Shown here: positions 29,592-39,760 of the stretch, piece after piece
Layout of the letters: the number at the start of each line of letters is the position of its first letter
Numbering within the stretch: the stretch's first letter is position 1
Assembly (NCBI GenBank): GCA_013115135.1
Contig: JABANP010000246.1
Location: 1 to 64,000 of the forward strand
Length of the DNA: 64,000 nt
Origin: Perkinsus olseni
Lineage: Eukaryota > Perkinsozoa > Perkinsida > Perkinsidae
Direction of reading: 5' to 3'
Notes under the pieces: model-generated
Databases searched by the model: none
What the model saw: only the letters and a program-made list of their open reading frames with translations
What the model was told of the DNA's origin: nothing
Position numbers and translations under genes: made by a program

Positions 29592-30972
29592 GGCTGCAAG
29601 TGAACAGTAAAACTACAGGACAATCGTGAAGCCTCAGCTCAGCTTGCCGCGTATGGTGGAAGACCTAATCACTAATGCCTCACCCGTGATTTGTCAAGTA
29701 CCGTTTTCAAGTCAAAGTCACTTTCTCGCGAATTTCTGATGACCAATACCTTGGCCACTTGCTCTCTTGCTCGATTCCCCAAGCATGATCGATATAGAAT
29801 TACCATTTTGCTTTCGTGGAGGCTCTTACGACACCCCAATCCCCCGCTGAGCCTCAGTCATGACACAGTCTTTCACCCGTCAAATTTGATTTCCGCGTTC
29901 ATTAACTAGCGCTTCCCGTCTCCTGGAAACTCTGCTGTAGATGAAAATAAAATCTCAGAATACCACACAGCACGCATCTCGTCCTTCCAGTGGTCAACAA
30001 TCATCGAAAAATACTCTGGAAATTTCCCCAGAAAATATTCCACCCCCTTACAAGCTAAAAGAGCATCGTTCAATCTTCATGGACTTACCATGCAAACGTC
30101 TTCGTTACAGGCTATGAATCGCAATAGACTCCGAGAAATTGCGGAGCGAGCGGAGCATATACTGTCATTTCTGCGCTTTTTTGTGCGTTCGTTCGTTCAA
30201 ATTATTTCTCCACGACTATGTCGATTGAACTCGCGAGACACATACCATTCGGAAGCTCGCGGGTTGTGTATCCTATAAGAAATACGAAATCGCTCTCATC
30301 CCGGCTCTACCAAGCAAAACCGTCGTGGACCGTTGCAGATGAACCCGAAAAATTGCGGAGCGAGCGAAGCGAGCGGAGCATATACTGTCACTTCTGCGCT
30401 TTTTTGTGCGTTCGTTCGTTCGTTCGTTCGTTCGTTCGTTCGTTCAAATTATTTCTCCACGACTATGTCGATTCAACTCGCGAGACACATGCCATTCGAA
30501 AGCACGTGGTTTGTATATTCTATAAAAAATACGAAATCGCTCCCATCCCCGTTCCATAAAGCAAAACCGTCGTGGACCGTTGTAGACTACCCGAAAAAAT
30601 ACGGAGAAAAGTCCTTCCTGGGGTTCGAACCCGAAACTTTGTGTCGAGCTCCGCTTTTTTCGTTGCGAAGGCCTAGTACGGAAAAAGCCCGGGCTGGGGT
30701 TCGAACCCAAGACTTCGTGCCGAGCTCCGCTTTTTTCGTTACGAAGGCCTAGTTGTAAAAAACTAACATGTTCTATTATTTTGCAAGGGGGTTTAGTCCA
30801 CCCCGAAGAATGAACTTGGTACCGTAACGTGGTCAAACTGATATTCTTTCTTTGAACTACACAAACTGCATGTGGCGACGACAATCGAAAAATCAAAGAT
30901 TTTTACCTTCAGCGCGAAGCCTCTGTCAAGCGACCTATTTCTCCGGTCGAAAAAACTCAACACTTTCTCTCC
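29592..30972. other. Intergenic with tandem duplications
   Basis: About 30125-30345 is repeated at 30346-30595 (shared GAGCATATACTGTCA, GTGCGTTCGTTCG, CTCCACGACTATGTCGATT, GAAATCGCTC, AAAACCGTCGTGGACCGTTG). The second copy carries an expanded CGTT microsatellite (about 30409-30445, nine units; two or three in the first copy). 30608-30757 holds two 75-bp tandem tRNA-like units. No gene seen. Confidence 0.6.
30608..30757 (-). repeat. Two tandem 75-bp units with tRNA T-arm
   Basis: Each unit on minus reads CTAGGCCTTCG, AACGAAAAAAGCGGAGCTCG, then GGGTTCGAACCCCAG, a perfect T-arm. The units (30608-30682 and 30683-30757) differ at a few positions. GCGGAGCTCG also echoes the CGGAGCGAAGCG introner core. 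Confidence 0.65.
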
Positions 30973-32404
30973 TCAAACCTCAAGCAAGGAATTAACATAA
31001 GCATACCGCGAGAAGACTGCAAACAGTTTCCGAAACCACACATCTTGGCTGTGATAAATCTTCATAGTGCGGAACAGCGCCCAAGGATCTTCCGAGTTCA
31101 CTATCGTTAATCCCCGAGAGGAATCCATCAGCATGAACAACAGGTCCAGCGGAAGAAGATATTTCCGGAGAATCTGACATCAAAATTCTCAATCCTCCTC
31201 AGAAAATTTTTTCACTACCCGACGCGAAGTCAATCACCCACCTTCAAAAGCGTATAAATTTTCCTGCGGAAATTCAACTGGAGAAAAACTTATGCCCATT
31301 ACCGGCGTACGGTACCAGTCCGTGGATAGCAATAAGAACTCCCATCTACATTTTCTGGTCGGAGGGGTGTTCAATCAAACCAATCGTGCAGCTCAGAATC
31401 GATTCTCAAACCGCCTTTTTACGCCCAAGAATCAATACCAAGTTCTAGAATTAGCTTATTGAAGACTCTCTGCATGTCACAATTTTTTCATTCTCGGTCC
31501 TCAAACTAGCGGAAAAAACCATTAAAATAATTTTCCATGTTATGAAAATATCAGAAAAAAACTTCTTTACATTTTTGCTGCGGAGAAAATTCAAAATTTT
31601 TCCGAAATTTGAAACTAAAAAATTCCCAAACATTCCTTTGTTGACAAGTAGCGCCCCCCGACCTACATTCACAGTTTGAAGATTGAAAACCTCTACCGTC
31701 TTCTCTTTCGCAAACCGCGCCCGCCACGCCTCAACTCCGGCATGAACACTCCTGTGGTTAGGATGGCCGCTAATTCCACGACTATCAAACGTTATTATAG
31801 CGGAATCGGTCAGGGCAGCCCGCTCGAAGTAGCGCTTTTGCAAAACCTAAAGAGGTCCCGGGTTCAATCCCGGCGGACGGTATTTCTCGCTCACCTCTGC
31901 AGTAACATCAGCATCCCACATTTCCCATCCATCTCGAAGGCGTGGTTCATCGAGAATGAAATTTCGCGCGCCCAAAAAATTACAAACTTTTTCGAACTCT
32001 TTCTTACGAGTACCTGAAAATTGATACAACACTTTGCGCATGCAGTAGAACTCTATGTTGTCTAGCAGCTCTTCTACTTCTGTCCGAAGAACTACCAGAA
32101 ATAAATGCGTTAAAAATGACGCTTGTGGGATCCGAACTCGGGACCTATTATTGCTGTTATTTGCGGCGAAAGTGCAAGCTCCTCCCCTTCTTGACGTAAT
32201 TACGACTATAAAGGATTCGTCAGGACTCCTGCTGGACTTACCGCCAAGCCCATCATAATCTCCCGTCGTGCAGCATAAAATGTTGATTTCGATTCCCAGT
32301 TTTTTCAGCCATTTTATGGTCGGCAAGAAAAACATGGTCTCATCATCAGGATGCGCTACCACTATCACAGCCGACTTGAACGGGAATCTTTCTGGTGAGC
32401 TCAT
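30973..32404 (-). CDS. PIGL: PIG-L, N-acetylglucosaminyl-phosphatidylinositol de-N-acetylase (complete)
   Basis: Removes the acetyl group from GlcNAc-PI, the second step of GPI-anchor synthesis, at the ER membrane. Four exons on minus: 32242-32404, 31895-32091, 31667-31846, 30973-31173, together 741 nt, that is 246 residues plus stop, normal for the family. Visible motifs: AHPDDE (zinc ligands His18 and Asp21, catalytic Asp20) at the start, GDYDGLG then RTEVEELL, TFDSRGISGHPNHRSVH (third zinc ligand region), ILRKYLLPLDL, and the family's C-terminal KIYHSQDVWFRKLFAVFSRY. There is no obvious N-terminal transmembrane helix of the mammalian type. Two of its three introns are tRNA-derived (31847-31894 and 32092-32241), which makes this gene the best-anchored example of that intron type. 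Confidence 0.92.
31847..31894 (-). repeat. 48-nt PIG-L intron made of an antisense tRNA T-arm
   Basis: Minus: GTGAGCGAGAAATACC, then GCCGGGATTGAACCCGGG, then ACCTCTTTAG. Its complement GGTCCCGGGTTCAATCCCGGC is a perfect T-stem/loop. Phase 0 on both sides; splicing joins DADVTAE to VLQKRYFE. Essentially nothing but the T-arm plus splice ends. Confidence 0.85.
32092..32241 (-). repeat. 150-nt PIG-L intron with a sense tRNA-like element
   Basis: Donor GTAAGTCCAGC, acceptor TTTATTTCTGGTAG; joins GDYDGLG to VLRTEVEE. The inner 90 nt run from ACGTCAAGAAGGGGAGGAG to TAATAGGTCCCGAGTTCGG and ATCCCACAAGCGTC, with a T-arm at the end and a region shared with the element at 28980-29061. Confidence 0.75.
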
Positions 32405-33430
32405 GAATCTGAGGGTATCATAGGTCGAAGCATGGAAGATACGAAATAAGTCAAGATGACACCACGACTTACTTTAGTCGTACTGCCGAGAAAGCTGCCA
32501 ACAGCAGAACTATCGCCGAGATCATTCCAAAGCATCCGAGGGAGATCATTACACCAATCACTACAAGCAACGAAAAGAGAGATTAATTATTCAACCATCT
32601 ATCTTTCAGAATGGAAACAAATCTCGAATTTTTTTTCTCTCAGCAGCCGAACAAGGCCCAAGTCACTGAAGCAGTATTCTTCGCTGCCTCGTCAAGCAGA
32701 GGTCCCGGGTTCGATTCCCAGCACTGCCAACTCGACACAGAATATCAGTAATAATATTCGTCGTTATCTGCACCTCTCGAGGCCCCTACCGTGACCTCTA
32801 TAAATCATCTACTATGTAATTTTCAACGTAATCAGCATCGGCGGTCTTCTCTCCTGCCGGTTAAGCCAGGAAATGACCGCGCTTAGGAAGCTGATGGTAA
32901 TACTCTTCGCTGCTGGCGAAGGAGGTTTCTATTGGTCGACCTCTTTTACGGGACTGAAAAGAAAAATAACAAAAGATACGCTCTTGTTCATGCGTGCTAA
33001 AAACAAGCAGCCTCAGCCAAGGGATATAGAATAGAGACAACGACGAACTTCGTCGGACGAAGCGTCAGTGATCGAAGCATGAGTTATTCGTGAGTACGAT
33101 ATTTTCAAATTTTCCACCGTGAGAGAAAAAAAACACCATCCGCCATCCGGGAGAAATAAAGTAATTTTCTTCTAGCCGATGGTCGGTGTATTGTCTTCAA
33201 TACCAAAAAAACAATCTCTTGGGCAACCCAGGAAAGATCTCCTTCTCAACACGCAGAACACTGCGCTGACGAAAGAAAGTTCAAAAAATATTTTTTCCAA
33301 AAAATGAGAAACTCATAATATTCTCAAGAAAGACTCGAAATATTATCACAAAAAGCAACTCGTAATGTGGGAAAATGAAGAACTCACAGTATTTTTCAAA
33401 AAAGACTTATTTTTTCCGAAAAAAACTCAT
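32405..33430. other. Intergenic, one tRNA-like element
   Basis: Plus 32660-32732 reads like a decayed tRNA: CCAAGTCACTGAAGCAGT, CGCTGCCTCGTCAAGCAG (anticodon-arm-like), GAGGTCCCGGGTTCGATTCCC (T-arm). 32985-32997 carries the TTGTTCATGCGTGC motif. 33270-33430 has four or five repeats of ACTCRTAATATT.TCAAAAAA. No gene. Confidence 0.5.
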
Positions 33431-36400
33431 AATATTCTCAAAAAATTAAGGTCATCAACAGCAGTTACCTGAACTTGGTCAACATCCATAACAACAGCGC
33501 CCCTCTGCTCAGTGATATCTTTCTGCGGCTGCGGCTGCTGAGGGGAGGCTGCGGCGGTGGCGGTTGGTGAACTCTGGGAAACCACCAGGTGGCCATGCTG
33601 GGTCTCATCATCATAATCGTGGTGTCGACCTCGTCGCTTTGCTGACGATGATGAGCTGGCGCGACAGCGGTATAAGTCATACTGTCGATGATAAGGTAAT
33701 ATAAGCGGGCAAATTGGTGTACTTGGCCTCCTACCACGATCCAAAGTGAGTAATCGAAAGGTCCCCGGATCTATCCCCGCCGAACGCAATTCTACGAAAA
33801 TAAGGTGAGACCGCTGCAACACACAAGGGCTCATTATTTGCCACCACTCGCCTGCTTCTTGCTCGGAGGTCCCCTCGACTCCTCCCTGCCCCTCTTCCGA
33901 CTCTGAGATAAAACGACCACAATCGCCTCCGCAATTTCGTGGCGCAGTGACAAAAACTCACAGGCTCCGTTGGAGCATTGTTCGACGACCACCACGTGGC
34001 CATGCTGGGGTGGTTCATTCGCAGTTTCATCTCCTCGTCCAAATTGGACCGAATCTTGATAACCTCCGAAAATCTTCGTCGCGTTTCATCGCGGTAATAG
34101 TCAGTTAAACCTAAAAAGACCTCTGCCGAGGATCGAACCCGCGCCGCTGCCTGATCAGCTCACCTCTCCCCCCAAGTTCTCTGCCTCGACCATATTCTTT
34201 CCACGCTTTACTTCCTCTCACAGTGGCTGTCCTATCCGGCGGCGAGTCCAGTAAGTAGGGCACCAAAAGACTTCTATTCCGCTCCTGTCGAATCTCAGGC
34301 GATCTCAGCAGGTGCCTGCAGCATCATCAAACGACCATCTCGGAAAAATTTCCGACACAAAAATATTTTTCCCGGAAAATTTCCGACGAGTCTGACATCT
34401 CAGAAAAGCAGCGAAAACGAAAAATGGCACAAGTGAAAAACTTCGCTCCGCCCAACTCACTTCAATGTAGCATACATGCACTCGAAGGCGGCCTTGGTCT
34501 CCTTGAAATTAGACAGCTGATCGGTCAAGTCGATTAGGTTCTCCAACCACGGCAGTAGCCACTGTCGTTTGCTCGACCTTCTCAAGTTTCCTAATCGAGA
34601 GGTCCCTGGTTCAATCCCGGCAAAGTGCATTTATCCCTACCGTCATCTGCGCCCTCTTCACCGTTTTCATCGATCTCGCGACTATACGATCTGACGAAAA
34701 ACGAGTGGAGAAAATGGGTGAAAATCTCCGAAGCGATCCCTTCATAAAACGGTGACTAAATCAGGGCTAGAAATCTCTCTCCTCTTCGACGAACCGAAGT
34801 AACCCCCACCCAGATTCTCGGGATTTTTCACTCATTTTTCACAAATCGTCGGATGTTTTCACCCTTTTTACTTGGCGAATTCCCAAAGCAAATCGCCGAG
34901 ACTCATGCTAGTAAATGCCGGTTTGCTGTTGTCCCCAAACGCCGCCGTCGATTTAGTCAGCTCCTGGGAGGCCGACCTCTCCTGGTCCCGCAGGAAGGTG
35001 TTGATCAACGAGATCAGCGAGTAACTGAGGAAATAATTTCGTGGCGCGCGGTCATTTCAATCAACTGTGTTGGGTGAAAGCAAAGTTGATATTGTTCTCA
35101 CTTATCCAGGCATTGAGCTCTTCCATCATGAGCGAGCAGTCCAGCTTGAGTCAAGTAGGCCGAGTTCACCGCGAACCTGCCACACATTCCGCGTGGCTAT
35201 GGTCCAGTGGTAGAATCCACCGCCGCAATCCCTATGGCCCGGGTTCAAATCTCCCGCATGACATTTCTTACAATGGCAATAAAGCAGGGTACTCCGATAT
35301 GTTCTTTTTAGTAACCCGCGTGACTCCATCAGCCTCGTCCGAGTTCAACCAGATAGCACAGCGAAGACCACCAGGGGCAGTGGTAGTAAAGTATATAACA
35401 GGGCAGAGGATACCAGTAGTCAATATCGACCCACACTTCACTGAGAAAATGCAAGATCGCGCAAGATTGCAAGATGCCCGCACATTCCTACCAACTGTCA
35501 CTTTATCCTTCTTCTCGTTGCTGTCCACAAGCAAGCCAGCCTCGCTTAGGTGCGACACCAGTCGGGCCGCACACGCCATCATCCCTTCGGACGCCCGATC
35601 CCCTCCACTCCTGAAAACAACAACAATTTCATAACAACTCCAATAAGCCCTTTCTCACAGGAAACCACTGAACCCATCTCAGGGCATACCACAATTCGCA
35701 AGCTTCCTCATCGCCATGCCCACAGGAAAATTATCAGCCTCTTCCACTCCTTCAAAACCATCAGAATTGGGCGCCAATAATGATGCCAATACTCGCAAAT
35801 TATCGATTTTCTCCTCGAAGTTACGCCCTGCCCTACATTGACCTATCATCTTCGTGAACGCCGGGATAGCCTCATTGGGTTCGATTCCGGGTGCAAGTTT
35901 GCACGTCGTTACTACCGGACTAACGTTGGACCACTCGAGGAGGTAATATGAACCTCGTCGGGCGTGCGATTCTGCCAATTTTACCGCGATTTCTGTAATC
36001 ATTCGAAGAAGGCGAACCCCCATGATAGAACGAATTCCGACAAGCGTCACTGCGCCACGAAATTACCAACCCCTTCTACCCGGCAGTCCCCTGCCCAGCT
36101 CCGCCAGCAGCGGCCGCCCCTCCTCTGACGACCGCCTTGCCGCCTTTACTGTAGAGTTTCGGTATATTCTCGACATACAGTTCAATACAGAAGCCATCCC
36201 GCTCCAACAAGTTCCCGATACCTAAAGATACGCCAAAAATATCTTTCGCGCACAGCAAAGAATTCATCAATGCAACTCACCCAAACTGTACAGGCCACAC
36301 GGGCGAACTGTCGTCCACTTCTTAGAGGAAGTTGTTGACGGCTGATCCGCTCTCAAGCACGCTTCAACCTAAGATACCATCCCGCATCCGCAGTCATCAG

Positions 36401-37374
36401 CCAATCATCTTTCCGACCTCATCCGCAATTTTCTTTGGCCATTTTCCCGGCCTCCACTCGAGTATCCTTCGGCGTGAGCAAATAGTGTTCAGCAAACGCC
36501 CAAATCTCCTCATGCAACCTGACATGAACAAAAGATACGAAATTCCCGAGGAAAAATTTTCAGAAAATATGAAAAACCCAAAAATTCCCTCAGTAAAAAA
36601 TACTTACATAAATAAATTAATTCCGTCAGTAAAATAAATCTACTCAGTTTCCGTCGGAAAAATTTACTCAACGATTTTAACCCGACCTATTCAACCCTGA
36701 ATTTTGCCTCCTTACCGCAGCACAGGATTCCGATGTTGTTCCTTCTCCATGAGTGACCAGGGCGTCGGCCTCTCGGATATCTTCTTCAACTCCTCTTCGC
36801 GTACCTTTGCTTCATCCGAGGTCAAAAGCGGCGTTGCAGCGGCGCCTGATGAACAGTAGCATCATCGTAATAATTTCGTGGCGCGCGAAAGGACTCGGAC
36901 AGGATGAGAGAACTGATAACCCTCTCTCACGAGGGTGTAGGTATCTCTGGTTCACCAATGCAAGATGCAAAAAAGGTCAACCTATTACCCTCTGTCCTCT
37001 CCTCCTTTCCTCCCATATCTATCGCCCCTTCATCTTCACCCCATTCCCCAACCGGCATATAATTCAACAACGGCTGAGCTCGGCCAGCACCCTTCGACCT
37101 GGCCCAACCATAATTTCGTGGCGCAGTGACGTTTTCCCCCCTACCCTTCAATGCTGCCCTCCATCATCTCCCTACCTTGAGTATTGAACGCCGACTGAAC
37201 CCTCAGCGCGTCCGCTTCCTCGTAACTACACCAGAAATAGAAAAACACTAAAATCTGGAAAGCAGCGGCTGCTGTGGCAAGTGAAAGATAACGGAGTTTC
37301 CCCCGCGATGTGAGCAACAGATTGACCTCATACCACATTTCCCGCGACTCGCTCCGCGAAGAACGGCACTTCAT
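33430..37374 (-). CDS. Unidentified intron-dense gene or genes
   Basis: A run of minus-strand coding-like exons with good splice signals but no family I recognise. In order: about 37180-37374 (ATG start, MKCRSSRSES, then EEADALRVQSAFNTQ); about 36950-37095 (AQPLLNYMPVGEWGEDEGAI); about 36715-36840 (REEELKKISERPTPWSLMEK); about 36070-36225 (RDGFCIELYVENIPKLY); 35690-36030 (MGVRLLRMITEIAVKLAESH, IDNLRVLASLLAPNSDGFEG); 35497-35580 (CAARLVSHLSEAGLLVD); 35335-35446; about 34876-35020 (ISLINTFLRDQERSASQELT); 34460-34585 (QWLLPWLENLIDLTDQLSNF); 33930-34060 and 33470-33640 (Gln/Pro-rich). The helical, hydrophobic text suggests a large scaffold. It may be one gene or two. Introns hold five introner cores and at least five tRNA-like T-arms. 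Confidence 0.45.
33740..33790 (+). repeat. T-arm element, antisense to gene
   Basis: Plus: GAGTAATCGAAAGGTCCCCGGATCTATCCCCGCC, the same GYAATCGARAGGTCCC entry as the elements at 34595 and 63289, slightly decayed in the T-loop. Confidence 0.5.
34108..34170 (-). repeat. tRNA-like element, sense to gene
   Basis: Minus: GAGCTGATCAGGCAGCGG, CGCGGGTTCGATCCTCGG, CAGAGGTCTTTTTAGG: a good T-arm followed by an acceptor-like stem and a T-run. Confidence 0.5.
34593..34634 (-). repeat. Antisense T-arm intron next to the WLLPWLENL exon
   Basis: Minus: AAATGCACTTTGCCGGG, ATTGAACCAGGGACCTC, TCGATTAG, then an exon opening NLRRSSKRQWLLPW. It shares AAATGCACT with the 39-nt MAK21 intron at 4089-4127, so these two are recent relatives. 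The donor was not fixed. Confidence 0.6.
35197..35265 (+). repeat. Nearly whole tRNA-Gly-like element, antisense to gene
   Basis: Plus: GTGGCTATGGTCCAGTGGTAG (A-box/D-arm typical of eukaryotic tRNA-Gly), AATCCACCGCCGCAATCCC, TATGGCCCGGGTTCAAATC. The acceptor arms pair poorly. On minus it sits in an intron that ends GAATGTGTGGCAG just before an exon. Confidence 0.65.
35866..35908 (-). repeat. Antisense T-arm intron (about 45 nt)
   Basis: Minus: GTAGTAACGACGTGC, AAACTTGCACCCGGAATCG, AACCCAATGAG. It separates LLEWSNVSP from AIPAFTKMIGQ in one open frame; the complement is GGGTTCGATTCCGGG. Confidence 0.6.
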
Positions 37375-38247
37375 CTATCACGGACGAAGCTCCTATAAAT
37401 TCCCAGAACGCATAAGAACGGTCGAGGTTTCATTCTGATCATTAACGACAATCATGAACATTCATTCAAGCCAACCCCTTGGAGTAACTAAGAGAGGTGG
37501 TCGAAGAGGAAAAGCATGAACAATCTACTTTTACTTGTCGGAAGATCGAGCGCTCCAGAGGTGTCACGTGGCCAAGCTTCTACCACACCAAAAAAGATAA
37601 AAAAAGCAAAATATTGAGAATTGGGAAAACCGCTCTCTTGTTTGAACGCATGCGTTCCGAAATGCGCCCGAAAATGTCCTCAATTTTTTATGAGAATCCC
37701 TCGACCGCAAATTTTCATGCCAAGAAAAGGTGCTGAGGAAGCAGAGTTGCAAACGAGCAACACTAGCGAGAGCCTCCCCGTATTCGACGAACAGGGCCTA
37801 TCGACGCGTCACGAACGTGCATGAGCAGCAGAGCGCTCAGATGTATATCCATATACGATTATAAGGGGATTCAACGGCCATGAACCATTCCCCTCAAAAA
37901 GGGACGTCGGTGGTGCTCTTCTATCTACGCCCTACCGTTGGCGTTGGACTTTAACCTCACACACGAACTCCCGTGATTGTTATTACAATAGACAGCGTCC
38001 GGGGCCGAGAGTAGCCGCATACCTCCTCTTTGGTCGAATAGGGAGGGCTGCCATGGAGGAAGAAGGCATGGCAAAAACTGCACAGGTTCGAATCCCACTT
38101 TTACTCCTATCGAAAGAAAAAAAAACCCGCCCATTCAGCTGCCATGTAAATGCTGCATAAAACCGAATAAAAAATACTTACGTCAAATTGATACCACACC
38201 ATCGCAAACTCGCGCTTCACACAGAAAAAAAGATATCCCCCTTCTTT
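37375..38247. other. Intergenic
   Basis: Plus 38065-38105 contains CTGCACAGGTTCGAATCCCAC, another T-arm, preceded by GGCATGGCAAAAA. No gene seen; the open frames at 37497-37824 are overlapping on both strands. Confidence 0.4.
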
Positions 38248-38619
38248 CTAGGCATATCCAATACAAAAGGCAAACCCGAAAAGGCGATCGACTTCTCGCC
38301 GGCCCGACCCTAGAGCAGCCCCATTACGAACAATGAGATTGGACAACTCGCGTCGCACGGAAAAGATTCCACCGCGCCATAAAGGAAAAGGAACACCATC
38401 TCTGTCAAAGAAAGAGCTAAAGTCATCATAAACAGAATCTGACAACTCACTCATGCACGTCACAAAAAACAAGATACCCCCAGCCCAACACAACAACCAC
38501 GAGACTACCAAAACGTTCGTCACTCTTCCCACAGCCCTCCTGCCTCTCAGCAAGCGTCCCCCGTCAGCAGCAAACCTCTCCTCCAAGCTACACGTTTCAT
38601 CATCCCCGCGACCGTGCAA
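38248..38619 (-). CDS. Possible small single-span membrane protein
   Basis: ATG-started frame of 123 codons whose centre has one hydrophobic segment (TNVLVVSWLLCWAGG). A 39-nt stretch GTATCTTGTTTTTTGTG...TTGTCAG lies in frame within it and looks like a short intron of the GTATCTT class; removal gives WAGDSVYDDFSSFF. It overlaps the last 20 nt of the Ulp1-like gene in another frame. Could instead be an alternative 3' exon of that gene or chance. Confidence 0.3.
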   Translation of the reverse strand: MHGRGDDETCSLEERFAADGGRLLRGRRAVGRVTNVLVVSWLLCWAGGILFFVTCMSELSDSVYDDFSSFFDRDGVPFPLWRGGIFSVRRELSNLIVRNGAALGSGRREVDRLFGFAFCIGYA

Positions 38620-39760
38620 CAGAATTCAATACCGCACTTCGCCGTCTTTTCCGCTCTCCTCGACTCCCTCTCGCCACTTCCCTTGCCAGATACCTCCCCA
38701 CTGCCCCATCTCGCTCGACCGGAGCCGCTCTTTCTGACACCTCTAGCTTCTTTTTCCTCTTCCTTTCAGCCAACAACCGCTCCGTGAAACCATCCTTCGG
38801 TCTCGGCGGTTCACAAGAAATCCCCATCGCGTTCATCAGAGCTTGCCGGCCTCCCTCCTCCCCAATATCTTCCTCGACACTCCCTCGAGCGCCCCATCGA
38901 TTGCATAGCTTCTTAATAAAGCGTCGGCGCCTCTTAACCGTCGCCTGGCCGAACCGTAAAATGCCCAACTCTGTCAAGCGCTCCTCGGTGAGCTCAGGTT
39001 CGATCGCCAATTTTTGTCGCTCCGAACAAAGTCGCTTCGCAAACTCCAGCAAAAACATCCCACAGTCAAACTCATTCATTTGCTTCGGCGAATTTTCCGG
39101 AAATATTCCCGACAAATTCAACAACCTCGTTATCGATTTTTTATCAACTTTCTGCTGACCCGGCCCGTTCGCCTCAGCGAAAGCCTTCCCAAGATACCAC
39201 ACCACAGCCGCTGCAGCCTTCCTCTGCAAAGACCTCAGTAATTTCTTCTCTTCAATAATCTCACAACTCCGAGAATCCAACGCCACCAAGCATCCCTCCG
39301 CGCCCAAATTCGGCAGACCATTGATCGCCCTCGCCAAGGCCTTCGGTCGAATCACCGCGATCAGCCACCAGTGCTGGTTCGCCTCGTTAATAGGGAAGAG
39401 CAGTAAATCGTGAGCGAAAATATCCACATTTTTGGTCCAATTTTTCACCCTCTCCCAACCGATCTGAAGACTTTTTTGCGTCAATTGTGAGTAGAAAAAC
39501 GTCGAAAATGCATAAGCCGAATTCTGGGCGATTGCACCGGTGAAAAGACTCAAAAAGAAGTCTATCAAATTATCGTTCAACCGCTGCTCCGGTCCTAGCA
39601 GATCAATATCCCTCTCCCCAATTACATGGCCATGATACCGCAGAGACGTCGACCGGGACGGGCCTGTCGTTGACGGGGAAGAGGCTATCTCGGGCTCCTG
39701 TTCGCTCTCGCTTGATGATGATGACGAAGATGATATGAGGAACACTTCGGAGGAGGCCAT
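38600..39760 (-). CDS. Ulp1/SENP-family SUMO protease, intronless
   Basis: 386-residue C48-type cysteine protease, expected to process SUMO or deconjugate it. After a Ser/Glu-rich N-terminus (residues 1-40) the peptidase core shows RLNDNLIDFFL, then HWWLIAV (catalytic His130), ALDSRS (Asp162), KQMNEFDCGMFLLEF (oxyanion Gln227 and nucleophile Cys233), all at normal spacing. The final 100 residues are basic (KRKKKLEVSE, SRGERKRRRS) and may bind nucleic acid or carry a nuclear signal. The gene is uninterrupted, unusual beside its intron-dense neighbours. Specificity for SUMO rather than NEDD8 is inference from overall Ulp-like motifs. Confidence 0.9.
   Translation of the reverse strand: MASSEVFLISSSSSSSSESEQEPEIASSPSTTGPSRSTSLRYHGHVIGERDIDLLGPEQRLNDNLIDFFLSLFTGAIAQNSAYAFSTFFYSQLTQKSLQIGWERVKNWTKNVDIFAHDLLLFPINEANQHWWLIAVIRPKALARAINGLPNLGAEGCLVALDSRSCEIIEEKKLLRSLQRKAAAAVVWYLGKAFAEANGPGQQKVDKKSITRLLNLSGIFPENSPKQMNEFDCGMFLLEFAKRLCSERQKLAIEPELTEERLTELGILRFGQATVKRRRRFIKKLCNRWGARGSVEEDIGEEGGRQALMNAMGISCEPPRPKDGFTERLLAERKRKKKLEVSERAAPVERDGAVGRYLAREVARGSRGERKRRRSAVLNSVARSRG

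Noticed and set aside
30409..30445. CGTT run as a telomere-like repeat
   Set aside because: Only nine units, internal, and clearly a microsatellite expansion inside a duplicated unit.
35197..35265. Functional tRNA-Gly gene
   Set aside because: A-box and T-arm are good, but the acceptor stem does not pair and the anticodon arm is irregular; location in an intron fits a tRNA-derived element better.
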